A stretch of DNA of 54,197 nucleotides, taken from the NCBI GenBank assembly GCA_017940955.1, contig JAGAXP010000107.1, positions 1-54,197 of the forward strand. The letters are read 5' to 3'. A model generated the notes under the pieces. That model had not been told where the DNA came from. It worked only from the letters and a program-made list of their open reading frames with translations, and did not search any database. Of this stretch, positions 1 to 9,388 are shown one piece after another. Made by a program: the position numbers and the translations under genes. Position 1 is the stretch's first letter. Each line of letters starts with the position of its first letter. This DNA is from Oribacterium sp. (lineage in GTDB: Bacteria > Bacillota_A > Clostridia > Lachnospirales > Lachnospiraceae).

Positions 1-143
1 ACACAGCAGACGACGTAGTAAACGCATGGATGGCATCACCTACACACAGAGCAAACATCTTAAAGCCTGACTTCACAACATGCGCAATCTCAACAACAAC
101 TCAGAACGGAAGAACATACTGGGCACAGGAATTCGGAATCTGA
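1..143 (+). CDS. C-terminal end of a CAP-domain (SCP/YkwD-like) secreted protein, partial
   Basis: Open from the left edge in the frame beginning at base 3, giving 46 residues before TGA at 141-143. The stretch reads VNAWMASPTHRANIL followed by a short strand segment and ends YWAQEFGI. The W-x-x-SP-x-HR-x-NIL pattern and terminal WAQEFG are typical of the bacterial CAP/SCP domain (YkwD family), usually exported or cell-wall proteins of unknown exact role. The N-terminus, signal peptide and any repeats lie outside the window. A perfect terminator follows 57 bp downstream. Confidence 0.8.
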   Translation, partial: TADDVVNAWMASPTHRANILKPDFTTCAISTTTQNGRTYWAQEFGI

Positions 144-200
144 TTAAAACAAATATAATGGAAAAACCTCTCCTTTATAGATAAATCCTACGCAAATAGA

Positions 201-239
201 AGACCCTGTCGGAATAGTCCGACAGGGTCTTTTAGTTTT
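201..239 (+). terminator. Intrinsic terminator after the CAP-domain gene
   Basis: A perfect 13-bp stem (201-213 with 218-230), 4-nt loop, then TTTAGTTTT. It is the natural end of the CAP-domain transcript. Confidence 0.9.
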
Positions 240-352
240 GCAGGTCGAGACCACGTGCCATGCGCTGCTTCAGGTTTTGCCGGCAGCAAAACGATCAAGC
301 CTGTGGCACATAAATTCACCCGCTATGCGGGTGGGTGTTCAAGTTTTGCAGG
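234..352. repeat. Short direct repeat pair and hairpin in gene-free stretch 144-500
   Basis: The 11-mer AGTTTTGCAGG occurs at 234-244 and 342-352. Between them is a perfect 7-bp hairpin, CACCCGC/GCGGGTG, at 317-333. The 357-bp stretch between the CAP gene and the YolD-like gene has no ORF with credible protein features; the ORF at 238-504 lacks a ribosome binding site and family resemblance. Function unknown. Confidence 0.45.
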
Positions 353-500
353 CTATCGTTGATTATTCATTGCCGGAACTGTCCACGGTGGATACTAGTA
401 CAGCATATTTTAAGTATCTGGTACATTTAACTGTCATTCCGATTACGTATTACAACTATAAAGCAGCACATAATGTGTCAGATACTTATTATTCGATGTA

Positions 501-752
501 CTAGACAGACCCCGGATCAAAAGTCACGGAAGGAGGATTTTTTGCGGAAAAACCTGCTTCCTTTTCTACTCTCCTGGCTTCCTCGCTCACCATGTCCTCA
601 TATCCTGTCAGTGCAGCGAACGGAGCAAACTGAGCGGCACGGTCATAGAGACTCATGTGAGGTCTTGTGGGACTCTGCCAGTGAGGGTGGTGAAAAATGT
701 CCGCATAAATTATCTCCGGATCCGGTTCTTTATTTGTTATTCCTTTTGTCAT
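501..752 (-). CDS. YolD-like small protein paired with Y-family DNA polymerase
   Basis: An 83-residue protein with the motif MSLYDRAAQFAPFAALTGYE, characteristic of the small YolD-like proteins encoded beside UmuC/DinB-type polymerases in Firmicutes. Start chosen at ATG 750-752, because GGAG lies 6 bp upstream; upstream in-frame starts at 764, 785 and TTG 788 have worse spacing. It lies 72 bp downstream of the polymerase gene on the same strand, so the two are probably cotranscribed. The biochemical role of this family is not established; an accessory function in translesion synthesis is inferred from the pairing. Confidence 0.75.
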   Translation of the reverse strand: MTKGITNKEPDPEIIYADIFHHPHWQSPTRPHMSLYDRAAQFAPFAALTGYEDMVSEEARRVEKEAGFSAKNPPSVTFDPGSV

Positions 753-824
753 ATAATTCTCCATTCCTCCGCTTTGAGTCGGCATCAAAAATAGTGATGA
801 AAAGTATATTTTACATTACATATC

Positions 825-2414
825 TCATTCTGCTTTGTGACCGCCGATCTGGCCGTTCCTTGCAATGGTCATGGCACCTTTTTTCAGATTCATTCCCTTA
901 AGTACAGCATTCTTGCCGAATTTTTCCTGCAAAAGCAGCGTTGCCTTTTGCAGGTTTTTTTCCCGTTTATCTTCTGCATCCTCTGCGGATTTCTGTTTCT
1001 CCAGAGTTTCATAGTCCGTGAAGAGATCCATCTGGAAAGGAGCGCCGGCAGGTATCTTATCTTCAGGTATCAGATCACAGGCAACAACATTAACGCGGCG
1101 GATCATAAGATACTGATCGACGATACGGTCATACAGTTCAAGCATCACCTCCATGATCCGTTTTGTGGAACTCGTCCACCGGTCGATATTTCCTGTGCCA
1201 TGTGCATGGTACGGAAGGGGGCGACCATATGGATCCATCGTCACTTTTCCGGTATATCTTTTTCCTGTCTTCGTATTCCTAAAGGTCGAATCCTGAGGAG
1301 ATCTTCCTTTATACTCATATTCAATGCTTGTCCTGTCATAACCGAGGGTCAGTTCGATCCTTTTTGTTACGAGACCTTTACGCACTAAATCAAGAACCAG
1401 AAGCTCTGTCATTTCCTGTACGATCAAACGGGCATCTGTGCTGTCATAGGGTTCCATCAGAACCTGTCCGGATGACAAACTGTTCGTTTCAGGCTTATAG
1501 GATTTGATGGTTGCTATCTCTGTAGGTTCCCATCCCCAGGCATGGTCTATCAGGAGTTCAGCATTAACACCCAGGGCCTTGTACAGGGAAGACTCATCCA
1601 CTTCACTCTGTCTTGCTATATCACCCATGGTATAAATCCCCATGCTTTCAAGCCTTTTGGCTATGCCTCGTCCCACCCGCCAGAAGTCAGTGAGAGGAGT
1701 ATGGCACCAAAGGAGCTTCCGATATCTCATTTCATCAAGCTCTGCTATACGTACACCCTGTTCGTCAGCAGGAGCGTGCTTCGCAACTATATCCATGGCT
1801 ATCTTTGCAAGATACATATTGGTGCCAATGCCGGCGGTAGCGGTTATCCCGGTTTCATCCAAAACCTCCCGGATCATCTTCATTGCCAGTTCATGGGCAG
1901 TGAGAGAGTAGGTTTTGAGGTAACCGGTAACGTCGATAAAACATTCATCGATGCTGTAGACGTGGATGTCCTCTGCGGAAACGAAGCGGAGATATATGGA
2001 GAAGACTCTGGTACTTATTTGCTCATACAGTTTCATTCTCGGAGGAGCTATGATATAGGATAGTTCCAAAGAGGGGTCAGCCTCAAGTGCCTCTCTGTCA
2101 TAAGAGGCAGAGGAGAAACCATATTTACCTGTGCTCTCATCTTTCACTGCCACACCAAGCCGGATTGCGTTTCTGAGACGTTCTTCATTGACTTCCTTCA
2201 CGCGTTGGATGACCTCAAAGAGCCTGGCGCGGCCGCTGATCCCGTAAGCCTTCAGGGATGGGCTGACAGCAAGACATATCGTCTTCTCGGTCCTTGATGC
2301 ATCCGCTACTACAAGGTTTGTGGTCAGAGCATCGTATTTTCTTTCTGTAAGTTCGCAGCTGGCATAAAATGATTTTAGATCGATGGCAATGAACCATTTC
2401 TGTGAAGTGCCCAT
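825..2414 (-). CDS. Y-family DNA polymerase (UmuC/DinB-like translesion polymerase)
   Basis: 529 residues. The N-terminus has the first catalytic aspartate in AIDLKSFYASCE, and SIDECFIDVTGY near residue 155 carries the second acidic pair of the palm. A helix-hairpin-helix-like segment follows (IAKRLESMGIYTMGDIAR). Near the C-terminus QMDLF matches the beta-clamp binding motif, followed by a charged coiled tail. These polymerases copy damaged DNA with low fidelity. It leads a two-gene leftward unit with the YolD-like gene. No convincing LexA box was found upstream; only the inverted repeat GTTCT/AGAAC at about 2471-2485, which has the opposite polarity and spacing from a SOS box. Confidence 0.92.
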   Translation of the reverse strand: MGTSQKWFIAIDLKSFYASCELTERKYDALTTNLVVADASRTEKTICLAVSPSLKAYGISGRARLFEVIQRVKEVNEERLRNAIRLGVAVKDESTGKYGFSSASYDREALEADPSLELSYIIAPPRMKLYEQISTRVFSIYLRFVSAEDIHVYSIDECFIDVTGYLKTYSLTAHELAMKMIREVLDETGITATAGIGTNMYLAKIAMDIVAKHAPADEQGVRIAELDEMRYRKLLWCHTPLTDFWRVGRGIAKRLESMGIYTMGDIARQSEVDESSLYKALGVNAELLIDHAWGWEPTEIATIKSYKPETNSLSSGQVLMEPYDSTDARLIVQEMTELLVLDLVRKGLVTKRIELTLGYDRTSIEYEYKGRSPQDSTFRNTKTGKRYTGKVTMDPYGRPLPYHAHGTGNIDRWTSSTKRIMEVMLELYDRIVDQYLMIRRVNVVACDLIPEDKIPAGAPFQMDLFTDYETLEKQKSAEDAEDKREKNLQKATLLLQEKFGKNAVLKGMNLKKGAMTIARNGQIGGHKAE

Positions 2415-2609
2415 GTTTAGGTAATTCCTTTCTCTGTAGGAGAATGCTGAGTGCCCTTTATAACTACATTGTGTTCTTTTTCAGAACGCGTCCTATATCA
2501 GAAGATTGTATATTTATTCTAACAAATCAGATTCAGTAAGACGATAATATTGAAGATTTCTATGGTAAAATTGATACGGTCAGGAATGAAGAAATGAGGG
2601 GATTAGGCT

Positions 2610-3155
2610 ATGAACAAACAAAATATGGCAGAGGGACAGATCTCACAGGTGGATAAAACGTACAGTCAGTTAAAGACCGTACAGAAAGAAAAGATAGGCA
2701 GCTGGATGTATGAGGCATATAAGAAACAGTCAGAGGAGAAACTATCCGATGATGAAGCCCTTCAATATGTCTTTGGTAAAATTGAAGCAGAACAGATCCG
2801 GATTCCTTACACAGAGATAGAAAAGAAGTACAGTGAAAAGAAAAAGCAGTACAGGGATCGTTTTGCAGCCGAGAATATTCCAAAGCACCTTAATGAGATG
2901 GAAGAAATCCTTGACAGGGCGATACAGAGGATGGACGCTCTTGAAAAGAAGATGGCTGAGTATGAAGAATTCCAGACTGAGATACAGGTACTGGAAAAGT
3001 ATTATACAAGTCAGCAATGGAAGGATGACTTCGCCATGGACGAAAAGGGTAAACTTCCCGAGAGACTGAAAAGGGGTATTCTTTCGGAGGACGGTATCTA
3101 TAACATGCTGGAGCGCAATAAGGAACTGTTGGCAAGAATAAAGGAAAAACAATAA
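2610..3155 (+). CDS. DUF4298-domain protein
   Basis: 181 residues, highly charged and helical. The C-terminal half (about 95-180) has the DUF4298 pattern: a coiled-coil heptad segment around EMEEILDRAIQRMDALEKK, then EKYYTSQQWKDDFAMDEKGK and a final LSEDGIYNMLE. The N-terminal 90 residues are predicted helical and unrecognised (KIGSWMYEAYKK). Start ATG 2610 has GAGGGG about 13 bp upstream. No signal peptide or membrane segment. Function of the family is unknown; it stands alone between divergent or separately initiated genes. Confidence 0.75.
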   Translation: MNKQNMAEGQISQVDKTYSQLKTVQKEKIGSWMYEAYKKQSEEKLSDDEALQYVFGKIEAEQIRIPYTEIEKKYSEKKKQYRDRFAAENIPKHLNEMEEILDRAIQRMDALEKKMAEYEEFQTEIQVLEKYYTSQQWKDDFAMDEKGKLPERLKRGILSEDGIYNMLERNKELLARIKEKQ

Positions 3156-3375
3156 GGATAGTTTATATTTGTCTGAACCATATAACCTCAGGAGGTTAAA
3201 AATACTGTAAAAAAAGTGAATTACAGTTGATTAAAATAATGTCCAATAGGTTTTCGATGGTTTATAATGGTGGTTAAATATGACTAAACATTGGCAGTTG
3301 GGATGGTGCCTTACAAGAGTTTAGATTAGGTATTTTCTACGTCCCTGAAAAAATACATATTTAGGAGGAAACATT

Positions 3376-4572
3376 ATGTACAATGTGAGAGAAGTACAGA
3401 AAGACATTTGGTGGCTGGGAGCTTCCGACAGAAGGCTGGAGCTTTTTGAAAATGTTTATCCCGTGCCGGCGGGCATGTCTTATAACAATTATGTGATCCT
3501 TGACGACAAGACCTGTCTTATGGATGGAATAGATGATGCCGTTTCTCGTCAGTTCCTGGATAATCTCGACCATGTCCTTGCGGGCAGGACCCTTGATTAC
3601 ATGGTGGTTCAGCATATGGAGCCGGATCATTGTTCCTGCATTCCTGAACTCCTTTCGAGATATCCGGAGATGAAGATTGTGGCATCTCAGAAAGCCATAC
3701 AGATGATCGACCAGTTCTATCACATCAAGGTTGAAGGTATCGCAGTAAAGGAAAAGGATACACTTGAGCTTGGCCATCATACACTTAATTTCTTCACGGC
3801 ACCTATGGTTCACTGGCCGGAGGTTATCGTGACTTTCGAATCTGCTACAGGTACACTGTTCTCGGCAGATGCTTTCGGAACCTTCGGTGCAATGAGCGGA
3901 AACATTTTTGCCGATGAAGTGGACTGGGATCAGGACTGGAAGTCTGAAGCCAGAAGATATTATGTCAATATCGTCGGAAAATACGGCGTACAGACCAATG
4001 CACTTCTTAAGAAGGCAGCAGCTCTTGATATCAGGATGATTCTCCCTCTCCACGGCCATCTCTGGAGAAGCGATTTCGGAAAGATAATTGATCTCTATAC
4101 CAAGTGGGCGACCTATACTCCGGAAAAGAATTCAGTTGCTGTTTACTATGGCTCGGTTTACGGAAATACTGCCAATGCCGCCGACATTCTCGCTATGGAT
4201 CTCGCGGAGCTTGGTGTTAAGGACGTAAAGGTTTTTGATGTCTCCAAAACACATTTTTCATACCTGCTTTCCACAGCATTTGAGTATTCAACACTTGTAT
4301 TTGCTAGTGCAACCTACAATGCAGAGATATTTGACCATATGCATACATTCCTTACAGACATTAAGAACCATAATCTGTCCGGAAGAAAGGTTGGACTTAT
4401 CGAAAACGGCAGCTGGGCATCGATGGCAGGAAAGAAGATGACAGAGATCCTCGGCACCATGAAGGACATGACCATACTGGAGCCTTCCGTTAAGCTGACA
4501 TCCTCTGTGGATGATGCATCCAGGGCACAGCTGAAGGAACTTGCAACAGCACTTGCCGAAAGCCTAAAGTAA
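3376..4572 (+). CDS. fprA: Flavodiiron protein (FprA-type A flavoprotein)
   Basis: 398 residues, the usual length. The N-terminal metallo-beta-lactamase-like diiron domain carries H80-x-E82-x-D84-H85, H145, D164 and H225/H227 as candidate iron ligands. The C-terminal flavodoxin domain (about 252-398) begins AVYYGSVYGNT, the FMN phosphate loop. These proteins reduce O2 to water and/or NO to N2O and protect anaerobes in the cytoplasm. AGGAGG lies 8 bp before ATG 3376. Monocistronic: a 220-bp upstream gap and a terminator downstream. Confidence 0.94.
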   Translation: MYNVREVQKDIWWLGASDRRLELFENVYPVPAGMSYNNYVILDDKTCLMDGIDDAVSRQFLDNLDHVLAGRTLDYMVVQHMEPDHCSCIPELLSRYPEMKIVASQKAIQMIDQFYHIKVEGIAVKEKDTLELGHHTLNFFTAPMVHWPEVIVTFESATGTLFSADAFGTFGAMSGNIFADEVDWDQDWKSEARRYYVNIVGKYGVQTNALLKKAAALDIRMILPLHGHLWRSDFGKIIDLYTKWATYTPEKNSVAVYYGSVYGNTANAADILAMDLAELGVKDVKVFDVSKTHFSYLLSTAFEYSTLVFASATYNAEIFDHMHTFLTDIKNHNLSGRKVGLIENGSWASMAGKKMTEILGTMKDMTILEPSVKLTSSVDDASRAQLKELATALAESLK

Positions 4573-4631
4573 TCGCGAATGCCCGTTACGTTTTAAAAGA
4601 GGCTACGCAGGACAGTTTAAACAAATGTATT

Positions 4632-4697
4632 CAGCTGCATTTCTTTCTTGCGATTTGCCGCAATAAAAGCGATAATGTAGCTGTTGGTTTTTTTATA
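4632..4697 (+). terminator. Terminator after fprA
   Basis: Outer stem CAGCTGCATT (4632-4641) with AATGTAGCTG (4674-4683, one G-U pair), an inner TTGCG/CGCAA hairpin, and a run of T from 4688. Confidence 0.7.
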
Positions 4698-4751
4698 AAA
4701 AAGCAGACAAATTTAATCCATGAAGGTACATGGTTAAGGAGGAATCTGAAC

Positions 4752-6332
4752 ATGACAAACTGGAACAATCTTGATACTTTAAAGTCTTATCAGGAACTTA
4801 AAAATGTTAAGCACATTAATCTTGTGGAGGCTATGTCCGGTGCAAAGGGCGCTGAGAGAGTCGGCAGGTATTCTGTACCGATGGCAGCAGGTCTTACTTA
4901 CAATTATGCTTCCAAAGAGGTTGATGATGATGTATTAAAGGCACTTGCAGCTCTTGCTGATGAGGCTCAGCTTACCGAAAAGTATCAGGCTCTTTATGAG
5001 GGAGAGGTTATCAATACAGGCGAGAAGAGAATGGTTCTTCATCAGCTCACCAGAGGTCAGCTTGGAAAGGACGTTGTTGCAGACGGAGTAAACAAGCGTG
5101 AGTTTTATGTTAACGAGCAGAAGCGAATCGCTGAGTTTGCAAACAAGGTACACTCAGGCGAGATTGCCAATGCAAAAGGCGAGAAGTTTACAACAGTAGT
5201 TCAGATCGGTATCGGCGGAAGTGATCTTGGTCCTCGTGCTATGTACCTTGCACTTGAGAACTGGGCAAAGAAGCATGATACCTTCAAGATGGAGGCAAAG
5301 TTCATCAGTAATGTTGATCCTGATGATGCAACAGCTGTACTTAATTCAATCGATGTTGCTCATTCACTTTTCATACTTGTTTCAAAGTCAGGAACAACTC
5401 TTGAGACACTTACAAACCAGTCCTTTGTTATGGACGCCCTGAAGAAGGCCGGTCTTGATGCTTCAAAGCACATGATCGCTGTTACTTCAGAGACATCACC
5501 GCTTGCTCACAGTGATGATTTCATTACAGCCTTCTACATGGATGACTATATCGGCGGACGTTACTCCAGTACCTCCGGAGTAGGCGGTGCAGTTCTTTCA
5601 CTTGCCTTCGGACCGGAAGTATTTGCAGACTTCCTCGATGGTGCGGCAGCAGAAGACAAGCTCTCAACAAACAAGGATGCTTTAAAGAATCCTGCAATGC
5701 TTGATGCACTTATCGGCTTCTATGAGAGAAACGTACTTGGATACCCTTGCACAGCGGTTCTTCCTTACTCTCAGGCACTCAGCCGTTTCCCTGCACACCT
5801 TCAGCAGCTTGACATGGAGTCTAACGGTAAGAGCGTTAACCGTTTCGGTGAGCCTATCGATTATGTAACAGGTCCTGTTATCTTCGGTGAGCCGGGAACA
5901 AACGGACAGCATAGCTTCTATCAGCTCCTTCACCAGGGAACAGACATCGTGCCTCTTCAGTTTATCGGATTCCGCAACAACCAGTGTGAGAATGACGTAG
6001 ACATCCAGGGCAGCACAAGCCAGCAGAAGCTTTGTGCCAATGTTGCAGCCCAGATCGTAGCATTTGCCTGCGGAAAGTCTGACGAAAACAAGAACAAGAA
6101 TTTCGAGGGCGGCCGTCCATCAAGCATCATTATCGGTGATCAGCTTGATCCCAAGGCTCTCGGTGCACTTCTTGCTCACTTCGAGAACAAGGTAATGTTC
6201 CAGGGCTTCATCTGGAATATCAACAGCTTTGACCAGGAAGGCGTTCAGCTTGGAAAGACTCTCGCAAAGAAGGTTCTTGCCCATGAAACAGAGGGCGCAC
6301 TTCAGGAGTACAGCAAGCTTTTGAACATCTGA
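4752..6332 (+). CDS. pgi: Glucose-6-phosphate isomerase
   Basis: 526 residues. Interconverts glucose 6-phosphate and fructose 6-phosphate in the cytoplasm. Family blocks are visible in order: IGIGGSDLGPRAMYLAL, LVSKSGTTLETLTN (phosphate-binding SIS loop), GRYSSTSGVGGAVLSLAFG, the active-site region FGEPGTNGQHSFYQLLHQG, and QEGVQLGKTLAKK near the C-terminus with the catalytic lysine region. The ATG at 4752 has AAGGAGG 8 bp upstream. It is flanked by terminators and appears to be monocistronic. Codon use is strongly biased, as expected of a highly expressed glycolytic gene. Confidence 0.97.
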   Translation: MTNWNNLDTLKSYQELKNVKHINLVEAMSGAKGAERVGRYSVPMAAGLTYNYASKEVDDDVLKALAALADEAQLTEKYQALYEGEVINTGEKRMVLHQLTRGQLGKDVVADGVNKREFYVNEQKRIAEFANKVHSGEIANAKGEKFTTVVQIGIGGSDLGPRAMYLALENWAKKHDTFKMEAKFISNVDPDDATAVLNSIDVAHSLFILVSKSGTTLETLTNQSFVMDALKKAGLDASKHMIAVTSETSPLAHSDDFITAFYMDDYIGGRYSSTSGVGGAVLSLAFGPEVFADFLDGAAAEDKLSTNKDALKNPAMLDALIGFYERNVLGYPCTAVLPYSQALSRFPAHLQQLDMESNGKSVNRFGEPIDYVTGPVIFGEPGTNGQHSFYQLLHQGTDIVPLQFIGFRNNQCENDVDIQGSTSQQKLCANVAAQIVAFACGKSDENKNKNFEGGRPSSIIIGDQLDPKALGALLAHFENKVMFQGFIWNINSFDQEGVQLGKTLAKKVLAHETEGALQEYSKLLNI

Positions 6333-6393
6333 TTGGTCCGGCACATTAGTGATGAATTCTTGGTTTTTTATTAAGAATACCTCGGATCATTAA

Positions 6394-6549
<156 letters not shown>

Positions 6550-6585
6550 TGTGTCTGACCTTTGGTGTCAATGACTGTAATATTT

Positions 6586-6616
6586 GGAGCCGTCACAGTG
6601 TGACGGCTCCTTTTTG
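6586..6616 (+). terminator. Terminator of the deleted flavoprotein gene
   Basis: GGAGCCGTCAC (6586-6596), 3-nt loop, GTGACGGCTCC (6600-6610), then TTTTTG. Lies 37 bp after the remnant stop codon. The rest of the gene-free stretch 6333-6835 holds a short coding-like segment (6630-6735, containing NGTELSELAPKNSKYGYRIS) with no start or recognised family. Confidence 0.85.
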
Positions 6617-6835
6617 TCATTCAACGGTCTCAGATCATTTCTGAGGCGGAGAAGAACGGCACAGAGCTTTCGGAGCTTGCACCAAAAAACAGCAAGTACG
6701 GATACCGAATTTCTGAGGAAATCCGATATCCTGTATCTTTTAGTATTTCATGTTTTTTGATTTTCGGCAATACTTCTGATTACGTGTTACAATATAGTTG
6801 TCAGTCGGATTTTGAATATTTTTTATGGAGATAAT

Positions 6836-7657
6836 ATGATACAGGATATATACCCAAGCAAACTGAATAATCAATATATGAATATTGATATGAGAGCGGA
6901 AGATACGCTTATGATCTTCTCGGAAGAAGGCAAGGTGTGCCTTGGAAACAAAGAAGAAGAGATGATTTTTCCTGAGGCCGGAGACATATCTGCTGAGCGC
7001 ACAGTGTATCTTTTTTCCCTGGATGAAAGACGTTTTTTTATTTCTCTTGATGACATTCATTATGAAAAAGAAGGCTTTAATTACTATTCCATCCGGGAAG
7101 TCCGTGACCATTTCTCCGGGAAGGAAGTGTTTGCGGTGTTTACTGCATATCATCTCTGGAAATGGTATGCGGATAATGTCTTCTGCGGAAAATGCGGTGA
7201 AAGGCTTGAACCGGATGATAGGGAGAGAGCTCTCAGATGCACGAAGTGCGGAAACATTATTTACCCGAGGATAAATCCCGCAGTTATTGTAGGGGTTACA
7301 AAAGGCGATTCTATACTTATCACGCGATATAAAATCGGCTACAGTCATAGTGCTCTGGTTGCCGGCTTCACAGAGATTGGAGAGACACTTGAAGAAACGG
7401 TTGCAAGAGAGGTTATGGAAGAGACCGGTGTTAAGGTTAAAAATATCCGGTACTATAAGTCTCAGCCATGGGGTATGGCTCAGGATATTCTGGCAGGATA
7501 CTACTGCGACGCAGAGGAGGATTCCGAGATCAGGATGGATGAAAGCGAGCTGAAATACGCAGAGTGGGTAAAACGTGAGGACATTGTTCTTCAGCCCAAT
7601 AATCTGAGCCTTACAAATGAAATGATGAGACGGTTTAAAGAAGGGGCTAGCGTGTGA
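6836..7657 (+). CDS. nudC: NAD(+)/NADH pyrophosphatase, Nudix family
   Basis: 273 residues from ATG 6836, preferred because GGAG lies 5 bp upstream; a TTG at 6812 in the same frame is also possible. A four-cysteine zinc ribbon (C117, C120, C135, C138) precedes a complete Nudix box at about 177-199, fitting G-x5-E-x7-RE-U-x-EE-x-GU. SQPW at 209-212 is the start of the NudC-specific motif, but the usual continuation is replaced by GMAQ. The enzyme cleaves NAD(H) to NMN(H) and AMP and can act on NAD-capped RNA. Its 3' end shares an 18-bp repeat with its own terminator. Confidence 0.9.
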   Translation: MIQDIYPSKLNNQYMNIDMRAEDTLMIFSEEGKVCLGNKEEEMIFPEAGDISAERTVYLFSLDERRFFISLDDIHYEKEGFNYYSIREVRDHFSGKEVFAVFTAYHLWKWYADNVFCGKCGERLEPDDRERALRCTKCGNIIYPRINPAVIVGVTKGDSILITRYKIGYSHSALVAGFTEIGETLEETVAREVMEETGVKVKNIRYYKSQPWGMAQDILAGYYCDAEEDSEIRMDESELKYAEWVKREDIVLQPNNLSLTNEMMRRFKEGASV

Positions 7658-7701
7658 TTCGTTCACCCCAAGTTCTCCAATGTTGCAAGGAAATACTGTT
7701 C

Positions 7702-7738
7702 AAAGAAGGGGCTGGCGTGCAATTGCCCCTTCTTTTTT
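7702..7738. terminator. Bidirectional terminator between nudC and sdaAA
   Basis: AAAGAAGGGGC (7702-7712) pairs with GCCCCTTCTTT (7725-7735), followed by T's on the plus strand. It is located between two convergent genes; the stem runs up to the sdaAA stop codon. Confidence 0.8.
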
Positions 7739-8615
7739 ATTCACCGAAGACCTGGGCCCGGTATTTCTTTCCTGTAGGGGTAGCTGCAAGTCCGCCTGTG
7801 GCGGTTTCCTTAAGGTCTCGTGACATTGCATCACCTACTTCACGCATTGCATCGATGCACTCGTCGGCAGGGATCTTTGCTTCGATTCCCGCAAGAGCCA
7901 TATCTGCGGAAGAGAAGGCGATTACAACGCCGGAGGCGTTTCTCTTGATGCATGGGATTTCTACGAGACCCGCAACAGGATCACACACCAGACCTTCCTG
8001 ATTCACTATAGCGATGGCGAGAGCGTCTGCACACATTTGTGGTGTGCCACCCATGAGCTCAACGAGAGCTGCCGCTGCCATTCCTGAGGCACTGCCGCAC
8101 TCTGCCTGGCAGCCACCCTGCGCACCGGCGATAGAAGCCTTCTGGGCGATGATCATGCCGAAGGCTGCCGCCGTAAATATAGACATAACTACGTCTTTCT
8201 TTGGCATCTGCCTTTCTTTGTAGGCAGTAATGAGACATCCCGGAAGAATTCCGCAGCTTCCGGCAGTGGGAGTTGCCACGATCTTTCCCATGGCAGCGTT
8301 GCAATTGGAAACCGCAAGGGCACGGGATACAGCTCTTGACATGGGCTTGCCCATGAGACCTCCGTCCTTTTCCGCGTACTTCTTCATGAGATATCCTTCG
8401 TCACCGGTGAGACCGGAGGTTGATCTGCGGCCCTTTTGCTCGCCCCATTCTGCGGATTCACACATGGTTTCAAAGCACTTCTCCATCTGTTCGAAGAGTT
8501 CATCCTCGGTCTTGCCCATCTTTTTTGCCTGGTCTTTTATGCAGATCTCACTGATACGGCATTTATTCTGAATTGCCATGTCTACCAGCTCTTTTACTGA
8601 ATTATATGATAACAT
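7737..8615 (-). CDS. sdaAA: L-serine dehydratase, iron-sulfur type, alpha subunit
   Basis: 292 residues. The alpha chain of the [4Fe-4S] L-serine ammonia-lyase, which converts serine to pyruvate and ammonia. Visible features: KPMSRAVSRALAVSNCNAAM, the GSCGILPG loop, a CQAECGSASGMAAAA block and GLVCDPVAGLVEIPC, which supply the cluster cysteines. AGGAG precedes the ATG at 8615. It lies 75 bp downstream of the beta subunit gene and closes the leftward serine cluster. The cluster is oxygen-labile, fitting an anaerobe. Confidence 0.95.
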   Translation of the reverse strand: MLSYNSVKELVDMAIQNKCRISEICIKDQAKKMGKTEDELFEQMEKCFETMCESAEWGEQKGRRSTSGLTGDEGYLMKKYAEKDGGLMGKPMSRAVSRALAVSNCNAAMGKIVATPTAGSCGILPGCLITAYKERQMPKKDVVMSIFTAAAFGMIIAQKASIAGAQGGCQAECGSASGMAAAALVELMGGTPQMCADALAIAIVNQEGLVCDPVAGLVEIPCIKRNASGVVIAFSSADMALAGIEAKIPADECIDAMREVGDAMSRDLKETATGGLAATPTGKKYRAQVFGE

Positions 8616-8690
8616 TATATTTCTCCTATCTTAAAATGCATATTTTCATTGTTGATATCCGACAAAAGGATTGTCAGTATATCAGCTTAT

Positions 8691-9359
8691 TTAAATCGCA
8701 TGGATAAGTAATGCGTTATCGATATTATCCATTTTTTTGAGATCAGTGATCAGCTGCTCGGGAGGGAGTTCATCCAGCTCCAAAGTCATAAGGGCATCAC
8801 CGCCGGGTTCCTTACGACTTAAGTGGAAACCGCTTATGTTAAGGTCGCCGTAACGCCAGTACATAAGATTTGTTACATTGGCGATGACACCTGGTTTATC
8901 CTGGTGAAGAACAAAAAGAGTATTGTTTTCACCGCTGAAATTCACTTCCATACCGTCAATGTTGTCTATTCTAATGTTTCCGCCTCCGATGCTGGCTCCT
9001 TCAACTACACCGGTTTTTCCGCTTGCACAGGTGAAGGAAATTCTTGCGGTATTGGGATGAGCTCCCGGGATATCTTCGGCTATGAACTCATATTTAAGTC
9101 CACGCTCATTTGCGATATCCATGGCATTCCTGATCTCTTCAGACCAGCTTTTATAGCCCATAATGCCTGCAAGGATGGCTCTGTCTGTGCCATGACCCTT
9201 ATATGTACGTGCAAAGGAACCGGATAATTGGATTTTTACTTCCGTAAGGGTATCATTATCAACTATTTTGTTGACCACTGCACCGATTCGGCAGGCACCC
9301 GCAGTGTGTGAGCTGGATGGACCGATCATGATGGGTCCTATGATGTTGAAAATATTCAT
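8691..9359 (-). CDS. sdaAB: L-serine dehydratase, iron-sulfur type, beta subunit
   Basis: 222 residues. The N-terminal SDH-beta domain carries the signature MIGPSSSHTAGACRIGAV; the C-terminal 75 residues form an ACT domain (LFVLHQDKPGVIANVTNLMY), which in relatives binds serine or mediates dimerisation. Together with sdaAA it makes the two-subunit enzyme. Its ribosome binding site is weak. A 20-bp partial palindrome lies 30-49 bp upstream of the start and a strong terminator-like hairpin lies between it and the transporter gene, so it may have its own promoter. Confidence 0.95.
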   Translation of the reverse strand: MNIFNIIGPIMIGPSSSHTAGACRIGAVVNKIVDNDTLTEVKIQLSGSFARTYKGHGTDRAILAGIMGYKSWSEEIRNAMDIANERGLKYEFIAEDIPGAHPNTARISFTCASGKTGVVEGASIGGGNIRIDNIDGMEVNFSGENNTLFVLHQDKPGVIANVTNLMYWRYGDLNISGFHLSRKEPGGDALMTLELDELPPEQLITDLKKMDNIDNALLIHAI

Positions 9360-9388
9360 TTTGATATGATAGCTTTCTAAAATATATT

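Noticed and set aside
238..504. 88-residue ORF
   Set aside because: No RBS, starts within the terminator tail, contains a hairpin region and shows no protein-like pattern.
2471..2485. LexA/SOS box upstream of the Y-family polymerase
   Set aside because: The repeat is GTTCT-N5-AGAAC, inverted relative to GAAC-N4-GTTC, with the wrong spacing.
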